Shown here piece by piece: positions 36,453-47,988 of a stretch of 64,000 nucleotides of DNA (position 1 is its first letter; every line of letters starts with the position of its first letter). The translations under genes and the position numbers were made by a program. Origin of the DNA: Rhizophagus clarus (lineage: Eukaryota; Glomeromycota; Glomeromycetes; Glomerales; Glomeraceae); the NCBI GenBank assembly GCA_015698045.1, contig BLAL01000044.1:216501-280500 (forward strand), given 5' to 3'. The notes beneath the pieces were generated by a model. It was not told where the DNA came from. It was given only the letters and a program-made list of their open reading frames with translations, and did no database searches.

Positions 36453-38062
36453 ATGAATGCTTTGAAGGATACCACGACCGTAAACGAAGGTTGACGGTAA
36501 CATTCCTATTCTTACTTTCTAAATTATTTTGGAATGGACACTTACATATAATCGATTTATTGTATCTTGTTTTTATTAGACGATGCCAATTTACTCGTTC
36601 TGATCATTGATACAAATCCATTGATTTGGACAAAGTCAGCAAAATCTACTGGTCTATCATTAAAAGAAGCTTTACGGCATCTTCTGGTATTCATCAACGC
36701 TCATTTGGCATTAAAGCATGACAACGAAGTAGCTGTCATTGCAAGTCATGTTGGTGTCAGGTAAGTATTTTATTAACTGACTTTTGATTATGCCTTAATT
36801 AAAACTTATAGCTATTATCTTTATTTTATTAGCAAATTTTTATACCCAATTCCTAATCCTCCTAGACTTTCCGAAAATACAGATCAGGCAGTGGATTCTA
36901 ATTTGTATCAAAGGTTCAAGGTTGTAAATGACCAAGTTATAGGTAACATGAAAGATTTGTTTGAGGATGTATCAACACTGGATTCTTATCCTGATAAAGG
37001 TGTGTGAAATATTATTATCCGACTTTTATTTTTTCTTAAGAAATTTATCACTTATACAATTTTTTTCCCGCTTTGATAGCGAGTTCGATGATCGCAGGAG
37101 CTCTAACTATGGCTCTTTGCTGTACGTCGATTATTTCTTTGTTTTTTAACGAGTTTAAGATTGGAAAATGATGATCATTTATATCGAACAATTTTCTTTA
37201 ATCTATTAAACTATAATACAGATACTAATCGAATTATGAGAGCTGATGAAATTGGTCATATAAAACCGCGAATTTTAATTATATCTATTTCGCCAGACTC
37301 GCCTTATCAATACATATCCATAATGAATTGCATTTTCTCGGCACAAAAATTAGTAAGCTCCAATCGAATATAATTTTAATTCATAATTATTAGGATTTAT
37401 ATCAATTTAATGTTTCGTAATTTTTTAGGGGATACCAATTGATGTTTGCAAAGTGCATGGTGAAGATACAGTCTTTCTAAAACAAGCAGCTCATTTAACT
37501 GGCGGTAGATACCTTAAACTACAGATTCCACAAGGGTTCTTGCAGTTTTTGATGGTAAGTTAAAAGTTGCAATAATAATAAATAACGTTATTTGTCGTAA
37601 TTTTACTATTTCTTTTCATAGATAACCTTTCTTCCTGATCGTTTTACGAGAAATTATCAATGCTTACCTGGAGAAGAAAAAGTTGACTTTAGTGCTTCAT
37701 GTTTTTGTCACAAAAAAATGATAGATATTGGGTATGTTTGTTCGGTGTGCTTGTCAAGTATCCTTTTTGGTTAAAATAATTAATATAAGATTATATTATT
37801 TTATTTTAAAAATTACCTTGATTCTTGTAATTTTCTACAATAAAGTTTTTTGTCATCCATTAGAGCAGTGTTCAACTTGCAGGTTTGTTTTTTTTTGCTA
37901 TTCATTTCGTCTCATAAAAATAATCAATATTTACGACCTTTTCTCTTGTTTTGCAGAACTAGTCTTATGTTAGCGTCTGTTAGCGAAAGCGGATTGAAGC
38001 TCGTAAATGGAATCAAAAAACTTGACAAAGCTAAAGGTCGTGAAAGTGGGGGAAGTATTTAA
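36453..38062 (+). CDS. TFB4: TFIIH subunit Tfb4 (p34/GTF2H3)
   Basis: Nine exons give about 342 aa (yeast Tfb4 is 338): 36453-36489, 36580-36760, 36833-36999, 37080-37125, about 37160-37352, 37429-37554, 37622-37757, 37846-37882, 37957-38062. A vWA-like domain opens with LLVLIIDTNPLIW and VFINAHLALKHDNEVAVIAS. The core includes KASSMIAGALTMALC, IKPRILIISISPDSPYQYIS, MNCIFSAQKL|GIPIDVCKV and HLTGGRYLKLQIPQGFLQFL. The C-terminal zinc-binding domain reads CFCHKKMIDIGYVCSVCLS then IFCHPLEQCSTC. This is a core TFIIH subunit paired with Ssl1/p44 in transcription initiation and nucleotide excision repair. The intron after exon 4 would be only 28-34 nt (acceptor at 37153 or 37159); that spot is the weak point of the model. 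Confidence 0.92.
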
Positions 38063-38637
38063 TATTATCGGAAATTTAGGAATCAAAAATAAAAATAAAT
38101 AAAATTCTCCCTTTTCCTTTTTCTTAATTGTTTTCGCCTTCATTATCGAAATTATCATGTAGTTCTTCAGATAACTTGCTAATATTTTATAGAATATTTA
38201 GGCATAATAATAGTTGATTCTCAAACATTGAAAAAAATCTATCATTCAATTCATATAAATTATATTATAAAATTAATGTAATTATTATATATTATACATT
38301 TTAACGTCGTGTTTTCAAATGTTAGCCCCGATGAAATGTATTTAAATAGATGAAGGCAAGAGAATATTAATATTAGATGTTCAATTTCCCAATCTTTTAA
38401 TTAATGTGAAATATATCAATTACAAATTGCAAGAACTCTTAATAATAGATCGGAATCAATAGATATGTTTTTTACTGAGCAATAGGTATGCAACAACCAT
38501 ATCATAGTTTACATTTATTTACAATGATGTATAGCTGTAATATTGATTAAATAAATTATGATTCCACTAAAATGAAAATCAATACAATATAAAAAAAATA
38601 TTAGTCATATTAACTTTGATAGACTAATTGAACTTTG
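38063..38637. other. Convergent intergenic, TFB4 / tropomyosin
   Basis: 3' ends face each other. A/T-rich; no gene seen. Confidence 0.5.
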
Positions 38638-39467
38638 CTAAATTTCAGCGATTTGTTTCAGTGTGGTTTCTAATTCTTCTTTGTTCCGTTTAAGTTCCTC
38701 TTCCTTTTCTTCAAGTCTCTTTTCTAAATCAGCTTTATCTGATTCAAGAGCGGTACATTTACGCTCAAAGTGTTCGGCTTTAACATCCGTTTGGCGTAAT
38801 CTTAAAATAAAAATAATAAATTTATGTTAATATTATTTCTTGATAATAAAAAAATATAATTCTTACTTTTCGGTAGTTTCCTTCAAATTTTTTTCAGTGG
38901 TATCCAATTCATTTTCAAGTATAGAAATTTTCCTCTGAAGAGCTTCAGTGGTACTTGAAGTGGTTTCTTCTTCCTCTTTCGCAGATTTAAGATCAGTAAT
39001 TTTTTTCTCAGCACGTTCAACTTCGGCTTCTAAAAGTGAAATTTTATTGTTAAGGGAAATGATTTCTTGCTCTTTTGCGATTATGTCTTCTTTGGCCTTT
39101 TTTAATTCAGCCTCAGCGTTTTCAGCGCGTTCAACAGATGCATCAGCTTCAGCGCGAAGCGAATTGATTTTCTATGGATAAAAATCAGAAATATGAATCG
39201 CGGAAAATTAAATGATATCTGTCATGTAAATAGACATGACTCTAAGACTCTTTGTACTCATGAATTGTTTTATTATTCAAAAAATAATTATATGTTTTGC
39301 AGTTGAAAATGCAAGAAACTCTGGTCAAACTACGCAATTATATATAAGTTTAAGCTGGGTTATATCGCTTTACAGGAATAAATATCTAAAACTCCTTATC
39401 TAATAAGAACACATCAATAGAACATAAAAATAAAAGACAATATACTTACTTCCTTAAATTTATCCAT
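38638..39467 (-). CDS. TPM1: Tropomyosin
   Basis: Three exons (39467-39450, 39171-38867, 38800-38638) encode 161 aa, the length of fission yeast Cdc8. The protein starts MDKFKEKINSLRAEADASVE and is one continuous coiled coil: RAENAEAELKKAKED, LNNKISLLEAEVERAEKK, ISILENELDTTEKNLKETTEK, with heptads rich in Ala/Leu at a/d and Glu/Lys elsewhere. The C-terminus KEELETTLKQIAEI is the usual fungal end for head-to-tail overlap. It stabilises formin-made actin cables and the contractile ring. The six-codon first exon carries the N-terminal MDK, whose acetylation matters in Cdc8-type proteins. The 278-nt first intron is long for this window. The symbol follows yeast usage. Confidence 0.95.
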
Positions 39468-39855
39468 AAATCTTAAAATAAAACGGCCAAGGAAGAGATA
39501 ATGATATCGTCAAAGAATATGTGTAACGGCTTAAACCATTTTCGAGTTAAATTCGAGGTCACATGAATATACGATCAAATATGTATGCATAATTATAAAT
39601 AATAGCATATAAATAAAATCCAAATTTTCTATCATAACTTTTAGATTTCTTTAGTTCCAAGTATTAGATTTTGTCTTCGTTTAAAAATAATTAGATCCAC
39701 CACTACAGTCAAAGATACTTTATTTCACTTGAAACATTAGTTTAGAATTTTTTTGAAGGTAGTTTTATTTTAGATATTTTTATATTTTATCGTATTTGTA
39801 TCAAAAACCAAATAAAAAAAAATCAATAAAGTTAAGTTTTTCATAACCAAAAAGC
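39468..39855. promoter_or_regulatory. Divergent promoter region, tropomyosin / CPSF30
   Basis: 388 bp between opposite ATGs. A/T-rich; no individual motif called. Confidence 0.4.
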
Positions 39856-41095
39856 ATGCCTGATACAGATTTTTTCCATACAAATGGCAAAAATTATAGT
39901 TTTGATTTTGAAGATTTCATTAAAACAGAAATAGGTCTAGGCAATAATAGCGATTCAGGTATTATTTAAGTTAATTGATAAATAAAATTCCAAAATTCTT
40001 TTCTCATTTATTTTTTTTTGTTTGTAAACCTAATTACATTTTAGATCAAATTTGTCAAGATTTCCTAAGAGGAACATGTACGAAGGGCATGAAGTGTGAA
40101 TTCAAACATACTACAAATTTTCGTGAAAAAGCTGTAGTATGCAAACATTGGTTACGTGGACTTTGCAAAAAAGGAGACCAATGTGAATTCTTACACGAAT
40201 TCAATATGAGAAAAATGCCCGAATGCTGGTTTTATTCTAGATATGGTGAATGTAGTAATGAGGATTGTATGTATCTACATATCGATCCAGAATCCAAAAT
40301 AAAGGAATGTGCTTGGTACGCGAGAGGCTTTTGTAAACATGGTAAATTATTTCGATTCAAATGATTTTATGTCCGACAACACACTAATTAATTTTTTTTT
40401 TTTTTTATAGGTCCACATTGTAGACATAAACATGTACGAAAAGTTGTATGTCAGTTGTACTTGAGCGGATTCTGTCCAAAAGGATCAGATTGTCCTAACG
40501 GGCAGTAAGTACTTTTTTGTACATATAATTTATGCACATTAAATTCATAAATTTGCTCTTAACATGATTTTATTTTTATTAGTCCAAAATATGAATTGCC
40601 CACAGTACAACGTGATCATGATGGACCCGAAGATGAAGGAACTCTGAAATATTCTATGGAAAATGAAGAAGTAAAAAATTATTAAATTGATAATGAGATT
40701 ATTTCTTTACGTTATTATTTTAATCATTATAGTGAATTATATATTTTTATAAAGAATCAAAGAACGGGACAACAACAGCAACAAACACCGCCACAGCAGC
40801 AGCAATACCAGCAACATCAACATCAACAACAGCAGCATCAACAGCACCAACAACACCAACAGCATCAACATCATCAACAACATCAACAGCAGCATCAGCA
40901 ACACCATCAACATCAACAGCAACATCACAATTACCGATCTTTATCTGAAGTAACGTGTTTCAAGGTATGCTAAGAACAAGTTACGAAATATTATGTATAA
41001 TATTTAATTTTTTTTTTTTTTCGTTTTTGAATTAGTGTGGGGAAAAAGGACATTTCGCTAACAGATGTCCAAGAGGACAAGGAAACCGTTATTAG
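39856..41095 (+). CDS. YTH1: CPSF30/Yth1 cleavage and polyadenylation factor, Gln/His-rich form
   Basis: Six exons (39856-39958, 40045-40341, 40411-40504, 40583-40670, 40755-40964, 41036-41095) give 283 aa. Five CCCH zinc fingers follow one another: CQDFLRGTCTKGMKCEFKH, CKHWLRGLCKKGDQCEFLH, CWFYSRYGECSNEDCMYLH, CAWYARGFCKHGPHCRHKH and CQLYLSGFCPKGSDCPNGH. Fingers 2-3 recognise the AAUAAA signal in the known complex. After an acidic linker comes a Gln/His repeat coded by CAA/CAG/CAT/CAC (about 40775-40930), then a CCHC zinc knuckle CFKCGEKGHFANRC near the C-terminus, as in metazoan CPSF4 but absent from budding yeast Yth1. It acts in the mRNA 3'-end processing complex in the nucleus. Confidence 0.95.
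40775..40930 (+). repeat. CAN trinucleotide repeat coding poly-Gln/His in CPSF30
   Basis: About 50 consecutive codons are almost only CAA, CAG, CAT and CAC, interrupted once by TAC. It lies in exon 5, so length changes in threes stay in frame. Confidence 0.9.
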
Positions 41096-41625
41096 CTAAG
41101 TGGACAAAAAATCTTTAATTTGAATTTGCCGTATTTTACATAGGTAAAAACAAAGCTTATTTATTAGGGTAAATTATTCTATTGTTTGATTTATAGACTT
41201 ATATTTGTCTTGATATCACTCGCTATTATTAAGGAAACCAAATCTTGAGTATGCTACTAATAGCCTATTAATATGTAGATTAATCCTTTCGATTTATAAT
41301 AAAAAAAATTTAAAATTAAGTTATGAACTAGAAATTTTGATTAATTACTAAGTATTTTGATTTTTTGTTATTACATTAAATATAACTAAATTATTATTAC
41401 AACTACAAATCACAACAACTTTCTGTTTTACCATGTTAAATATATTGCATTTACTCTCTTTCGTTTGAAAGACGGTATAGAAAGTTAAATGTGAATTTTG
41501 GGAGAAAAAAAGTTAATTAAAAAAATATCAAGAGAAAGAATAAATAAGTAAATTATGCCATGTTAATGAATTATGTGATTTGATTATATAATGTCCCTTT
41601 TTATAAAAACATTTTAAAATATATA
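41096..41625. other. Convergent intergenic, CPSF30 / orphan membrane protein
   Basis: A/T-rich 3' flanks; no gene seen. Confidence 0.5.
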
Positions 41626-42162
41626 TTATATTACTGAGTCATTGTAAATGGTACTTCTTCTGCCCCTAACTACAGCTTCAGCATAACTGGGTAATTGTTC
41701 ATCGTCTTGATCACTTGGCCTATAAGTAGCCATTTCATCATTCACCGAATCATTTGAACCATTTAAACTTCCATTGTCGTCTAATTGAGTTAAACCTCTA
41801 TTTATAACTTTAGGTTTCTCTCCTTTTTTTAACCAAAGTATCATAAACAATAACCCAATCAAAATAATTATTAAGCCAACTGTACCCAATAAAGCAGTTA
41901 ATAAAACATTTGATGAATTTGAAGAAGTGTTGGAAGCATCAGCAGAGACATATCCAACAGTCGTGGTAACAGTACTTGATTCTATTTCTGTTATTGTTGC
42001 TGCAGGTTTTTCAGATGTTATGACTAGTGTTTCGACTACTGGTGATTGTGAAGTACTGGATTCTAAATCTATAGGTGTTGGAGAAGGAAACGAAGTGTCA
42101 TTTTCTCCCATTGTAGAATTTTCTAACTGGCGTTTGTTGATGATTCCATACTTGTATGACAT
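41626..42162 (-). CDS. Orphan single-pass membrane protein with Ser/Thr-rich ectodomain and LPSY tail
   Basis: A single exon encodes 178 aa with no recognised family. Residues 1-85 are Ser/Thr/Pro-rich (SFPSPTPIDLESSTSQSPVV, SSTVTTTVGYVSADASNTSS) with several N-x-S/T sites, like a mucin-type extracellular stalk. One strong transmembrane segment follows (LLTALLGTVGLIIILIGLLF), then LWLKKGEKPK, a positive stop-transfer cluster. The cytosolic tail is acidic and Asn/Ser-rich, with DEQLPSYAEAVVRGRR near the end; LPSY is a PY-type motif used by WW-domain ubiquitin ligases. No N-terminal signal peptide is seen, so a signal-anchor topology is likely. It is head-to-head with GGC1, 720 bp away. Confidence 0.8.
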   Translation of the reverse strand: MSYKYGIINKRQLENSTMGENDTSFPSPTPIDLESSTSQSPVVETLVITSEKPAATITEIESSTVTTTVGYVSADASNTSSNSSNVLLTALLGTVGLIIILIGLLFMILWLKKGEKPKVINRGLTQLDDNGSLNGSNDSVNDEMATYRPSDQDDEQLPSYAEAVVRGRRSTIYNDSVI

Positions 42163-42884
42163 CGAATAGAAATTATTTTCTTAAATTTTCATTAGGGAGA
42201 CTATTCGAAACGAAAATTAAACCACAGTAGGTTAATTGACAGAATGAAAAAATGAAACAGGAAAGTAATATCACGAAAATTTACTAATTAAGCTAAGCAA
42301 ACTTGTTTTTGTTGATTAAGGTCATGTGACCAATTAATAACCTTTTGAGACTAAATTCGGAAATATATAGGTATGTAGTTCTTTTTTTTTCGGTCATTAT
42401 TCCGGGCTGCGAAGTAAGGAAATTATTACCGGCAATTTCTGCATTCTGCGGCTCCATCAACAAAAAAAATAATGACACCACATCAAAAATTGTTTTATCA
42501 AGAAAAAATCTTATAATGTGGAGTAAGCCGAATTATCTAAAATCTAATGTAACGAAATTCAAATCTTATTTTGTAATAAATCTCGTAAAAATCCCCGTGT
42601 CAAAATCTGTTGTTTGGATGCGCCTTTTCCTTTAATGCCAATTTTAATTAGTTTTCTATACGGGATTAAGAAATAGGATTGTCTTGCATTTGATCACAAA
42701 TATTTAATCTCCCCGTAGTTATTTCCGCAGATCAAGTATCTATAGATTACAAACCAGATTATTTAAATCTATCGATCAAATATAAATAAAATAAATATAA
42801 ACGATTTTTTTCGATTTCAAAAGAAATTAAACCTTTCGTCTCTATTATTTCTTTTTCTAATAAAATTAATTATAATTATAAACT
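42163..42884. other. Intergenic between divergent genes (orphan membrane protein / GGC1)
   Basis: A short open frame at 42345-42635 has no signature and overlaps an equally meaningless minus frame. Probably shared promoter sequence. Confidence 0.45.
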
Positions 42885-43058
42885 ATGTCGCCGCCTTCTA
42901 GTAAATCAGAATCTGGTCTTGCTCGTTTGTTAGGCTCAGGTACTTCAGGGATATTAGAGCTGTTTATATTTCACCCTATTGATACTGTAGCCAAACGTTT
43001 AATGACAAACCCTAACAAGGTACGAAGTTTTTCGCGTTGTTTATCAACTTGTTTTTCC

Positions 43059-43089
<31 letters not shown>

Positions 43090-44338
43090 TTATTGTGTTA
43101 TATAGGTTTTTGTAACGGGAGCACCTTTGTCTCAAGGTTTCAAGAACCTTGATGCAGTCATATTCAAGGTAGATTGAAATCTTTCTGGTATCAATATATT
43201 TGTTATTCAAACTAAATAATTTTTATCTTTATTTCGTAGAACGCGTCTTCTGCATCTGCATTGAAAAAATATACCTCATTATTTCCAGGTTTAGGATATG
43301 CTGGAGGATATAAGGTTCTTCAACGTGTTTATAAATACGGAGGACAACCTTATGTAAAAGATTACCTTAATAATCATCACAAGGACACTTTTTATAAAGT
43401 ATTTGGCGAAAAAAGTGGTAAAACAGTAATACACGCTACCGCTGGAAGGTAATTTATCGATTAAAATTTCTAGCTTCATCTTTTTGGTTTAAAAAACAAA
43501 TCTTACTTTTATTAGTTTAATCGGTATTGGTGAAGTGGCTCTTCTTCCATTAGACGTTTTAAAAATTAAACGTCAAACTGCTCCTGAAACTTTGAAAGGA
43601 CGTAATATTTTTAAAATCTTTTGGGATGAAGGATTAGGACTTTACAGGTAAATTTAAATATGATATTCATCTTTTTACATTTGAAACTAACTATCAATTA
43701 TAAAATAAAACAGAGGCGGCCTTTGGACAGCAGCACGTAATGCCCCTGGTAGTTTTGCTCTGGTTAGTAAAATATTTATAGATCTATCCTTAGTTAAAAA
43801 TATCGATCACCCGCAGATCAGCCCAAATAAACTAAGTTTTGACTAGTATATACTTATGCTACCTTTCCTACCCTTTCTTACAGTTTGGAGGATCAGCTTT
43901 TGTGAAAGAATATTTATTCGGACTAAAAGATTATTCCAAAGCAACTTTTTTCCAAAATTTTTGTGCTTCAATTGGTGGTGCTATAGCTTCCATTTCTGTA
44001 GCTCAACCACTTGACGTGGTAAAAACTCGTATTCAAAATAGACCTTTTGATGCTCCCGAAAGCGGCGCACAAATTATCAAGAATATGATTAAATATGAAG
44101 GTAACTTATGCGTTTGTTATTTCTTTTAAATAATCAAATTATTTTACAATAATTTATAAATATAATATATTATAATTTTACAGGTCCCACAGCTTTTATT
44201 AAGGGTATAACACCTAAATTAATAGTGATTGGACCTAAATTAGTATTTTCATTCACTGTAGCTCAACAATTAATTCCTATATTAGATAACTTCTTTGTAT
44301 CTAAAGGAATTATTTCTAAACCTACTCAATCCCTTTAA
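42885..44338 (+). CDS. GGC1: Mitochondrial GTP/GDP carrier
   Basis: Seven exons (42885-43019, 43106-43168, 43240-43448, 43516-43647, 43714-43762, 43884-44100, 44184-44338) give 319 aa. The protein opens SGLARLLGSGTSGILELFIF, followed by the three carrier signatures FHPIDTVAKR, LPLDVLKIKR and QPLDVVKTRI, one per repeat. Diagnostic Ggc1/Yhm1 stretches are FPGLGYAGGYKVLQRVYKYG, AGSLIGIGEVALLPLD, WTAARNAPGSFALFGGSAF and ITPKLIVIGPKLVFSF. Yeast Ggc1 exchanges matrix GDP for cytosolic GTP across the inner membrane and affects mitochondrial iron and mtDNA maintenance. Six transmembrane helices are expected. The intron after exon 1 holds a run of 21 A. Confidence 0.95.
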
Positions 44339-44387
44339 AATTCCTCGAATGATTGTTTAAAAAGAGCATTTTAATGAATTTAAAATT

Positions 44388-44428
<41 letters not shown>

Positions 44429-44651
44429 TTATACTAATGAAGTACAGTATAGAATTAATATAATATTTTTTACTCTTGTATTAATATTGAGAATTAAGGA
44501 CAATAAATTAATTTTTTGAATGCATAATAAATAATAAATTGTCGTTATAAATGGTTTTTAGTGTAACGTGACAATAACTAATTTTGGCCGGAATTGTAGC
44601 TGATCGTCATATATAGTTTGGCTTCGCACGTTTTTCTGGTGGCGAAAAAAC
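44339..44651. promoter_or_regulatory. GGC1 3' flank and TAF5 upstream region
   Basis: A poly-A tract (about 44396-44420) follows the GGC1 stop. TAF5 starts 313 bp after the GGC1 stop on the same strand. Confidence 0.4.
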
Positions 44652-47614
44652 ATGGCAGCAAATCAACCAAATAGTAATTCACTTAACAATAAAAATCCCG
44701 AACCTCTTATATTAACCTACCTTGCTCATAAAGGATATAAACAAACAGAGGCTATGTTTAGACAAGAATCTACAAGAAACTTTCCAATTGATCAAAATAA
44801 CGATACTCTGACGCCTACTTTTTTAAATTATACTAATTACTCTAATTATCCCAATTATCCCAATTACACTAATATAAACCCACCGGAAATATATAAACAA
44901 AGTTATTCCGCTTTAAGGACATGGATTGAAGGTTCATTAGATAAGTTTAAGGTATAATTTGTGATTAAATTTGGTTGTATTTTTCTTTTTTACTAATAAT
45001 TATCAAATTAGGACGAATTGCAAAGAATTCTATGGCCGATATTTGTACATTCATATCTCGAACTTGTGTCAAAAGGATTTTCTGAACATGGTTAGTGAAA
45101 TTATTTTCTTGTTCTCATTGCATCAACCATTCACCTAATCAATTTGTATGCTTTTAGCGACGGATTTTTTTGAAACTTTTCAAGTGGATCACAAAATGCA
45201 TAGCAAGGAACTCAATACATTACGAGTGATTAAATACCAACAACACGTACAAGAGAATGAATTTGCTAAAACTTTTCGTTCAAAGAAATATCCGATACAG
45301 ATGTCTTCAATATCATATGATATTTTTTTCGATTTTTTACAAGATAATCCTCCTAATGGAAGCAATAATAGTTTCTTATTTAGACTTGTAAATCAATCCC
45401 TTAATATTGAAGGTACATGTCATATGGGCAATTAATTTAATATATTTAAATGAATTTTACTACCATTTTTTTTTTTGGGCAACTATGAAATAGTTGGTAC
45501 ATCACATACAGATGTTGGTATTCCTAGCTTTTCCTCACAAGAACTTGAAGAATACAATAAACAAGAGGTTCATTTGGGACATATGCCAATGGATCCGGAG
45601 TTCCGTGAAGAAGTTGAGAAAACGTTAAGAGAACAAGATGAAATTCATCAAAGACAATTTGAGGAAGAAAATCAGATAGGGACAAATGAAGATCAGGTAA
45701 ATCCTCTTATAAAAATATTCACATAATTTTCTTTACAACTTAATATAAATGTGTATATTGTTATTAGACAAACGGAGTAACGGAACCAATTCCTTCACTT
45801 TATCAAGAGTTCTTGAACAAAGTAAAAAGGGAGAGCTCAGATGTTCCTGACAGGATGTCTATCCCGCTACCTTCACAGTACGTTTTTGTTAAATTGATTC
45901 AATAAAACCTATTATAACACGACAATGAATTTGTTTATCTGACTTGAGAGACGTTTAGCAAAGAAGCTGATGTATTAGCACACGTTGAAACGATCAAAGA
46001 CTTGAGACTACGAATAGAACTGGGACCATCTTCAACTCTTCCATCAGTTTGCTTTTATACGTTTTTTAATACTTACGATAGGTAAATGTCATTATTATTA
46101 TATTTGACTTAATAATTTCACGTGCGTGCAGGTGAGTACTGGGATATTATTGAGATAAATTAATTATCCCAATTATCTTTATAGCCTGAATTGTTTAACC
46201 ATTTCTGAAGACACGTCTCTTATCGCTGGGGGTTTTTCAGATTCATACATTAAAATTTATAGTTTGAAACATGAAAAACTAAGAGGACTTCGAGGACGTA
46301 TAAATCCAGCTGAAATTAATACCGGTAATACATGTTAGATTTTTTTTTTTTTTTTTGTTGTAGAACTTACGTTGGTTTATCTTATGTGTTGATTAAGCCA
46401 GCGATCTTGATAATGCGAGAGAAAAAGTCGGTAGTGATTGTAAGAGACTTTTAGGACATTCCGGTCCTGTGTTTGGATTGAGTTTCAGCCCCGATAATAA
46501 ATATTTAATTTCATGTTCAGAAGACAGAACAGGTAAAAAATAAATAAGCTTAATGATCTTTTTTTTTTTTTAATCTAATATTATATTGATTTCTCACTAA
46601 ATTTTATTTAAGCGCGACTTTGGAGTTCAGACACCTATACTAACCTTGTATGTTATAAGGGCCACAATTCTCCAATATGGGATGTGGATTTCAGTCCTTT
46701 AGGTTTTTACTTCGTGACAGCTTCACATGATAGAACTGCAAGGCTTTGGAGCTGTGATCATATTTATCCTTTAAGGATTTTTGCGGGACATATATCAGAT
46801 GTAGACGTACGTAAAAATGATCATTGCGTTAATCCCATCCTAATTGAACCTAACTCTACTCGATTAAATAGGCTGTTAAGTTTCATCCTAATTCTAAGTA
46901 CGTTATTACTGGCTCGAGCGATAAATCAGTTCGAATGTGGGATATTCAAGGAGGTAGATGCCTCCGATTATTCTCCGGACATACTGGAGGAATTTCTTGT
47001 ATAAGTGTGTCTGAAGATGGACGTTTAATGGCCTCAGCAGGTATTTTGAAATTTTTAATATTTATAATAAAGTATAAATATTATATAAAATAATCCTATA
47101 TTTGTTTCTTATAGGAGAGGATAAATCCATAATGCTGTGGGATCTTGGAAGTGGAAAACTTCTCAAGAAAATGTTGGGGCATAAATCAACAGTATATTCA
47201 TTAGATTTTAGTAAAGAAGGTAGTATTTTAGTATCAGGCAGTGCAGATTGTACCGTTCGTTTATGGGATGTGAAAAAAGGTACTTCAGATAGTCCCAATG
47301 AAGATGAACATTATTTAGGCAAAATTAGAATGGATATCGATGAAAATCGCTCACATTCCTCACTAGCTAAGCAAAAAAACATGACTGAAACGAAGTTAGT
47401 AAATTTTTCTTTTTATAAAATACATTAATAACAAACTAATTATAATAACTATTGATTTTTTAGAGACCTTATAACAACATTACCAACAAAACAAACACCT
47501 GTTTATAAAATCCATTTCACCAGAAGAAATTTATGTCTTGCGGCTGGTGCTTATATGCCCACTGAAGAAGAGTTAAAAGAATCAACGGGCAATATCGAGC
47601 AAAAAAATACTTAA
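44652..47614 (+). CDS. TAF5: TFIID subunit TAF5
   Basis: Twelve exons give 712 aa in phase: 44652-44951, 45012-45090, 45158-45412, 45494-45696, 45768-45877, 45959-46081, 46185-46324, 46398-46532, 46613-46806, 46872-47040, 47115-47394, 47464-47614. A LisH motif ([20 protein letters not shown]) is followed by the TAF5 NTD2 domain ([47 protein letters not shown]). A disordered acidic linker leads to a WD40 propeller (from about residue 357): [97 protein letters not shown] and [17 protein letters not shown]5 scaffolds TFIID, and SAGA in yeast. The linker is shorter than in many TAF5s, and a [18 protein letters not shown] repeat lies between LisH and NTD2. The exon 4 acceptor (45493) sits inside a longer open frame and was chosen by phase. 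Confidence 0.95.
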
Positions 47615-47988
47615 AAAAAGGATTTTTTATTAATCATTATCTACTTATTCAACTGTAATTTCTCAATATAATAAAAAATTATTAAGTTTATGATAGTTAA
47701 TTATCAAAAGTTAGAATGTTATTATTATCTGTTAGTCTAAGTTAACTTATCCTTAGGACAATAGAAATCTTTAAGCTTAATCTTCTAGTGATTTTTTAAT
47801 GTGGTTTTGGTGGATTTTCGAATGTTACTACTACAATGTTTTAACTTTTAAGCATAGAAATTTTAAACAATGCACACATAAACATAGACATGATAAATTA
47901 TAATTACAATGCGATGTCAATTACTAGGATTCTTTAAATATAGTGATAACAAATATTAATAAAAAGGATTATTTTTAAATTCTTTAGT
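47615..47988. other. Convergent intergenic, TAF5 / MRD1
   Basis: 374 bp of A/T-rich 3' flanks; no gene. Confidence 0.5.

Noticed and set aside
40737-40928. Minus-strand Leu/Met-rich frame
   Set aside because: Antisense shadow of the CAN repeat in CPSF30.
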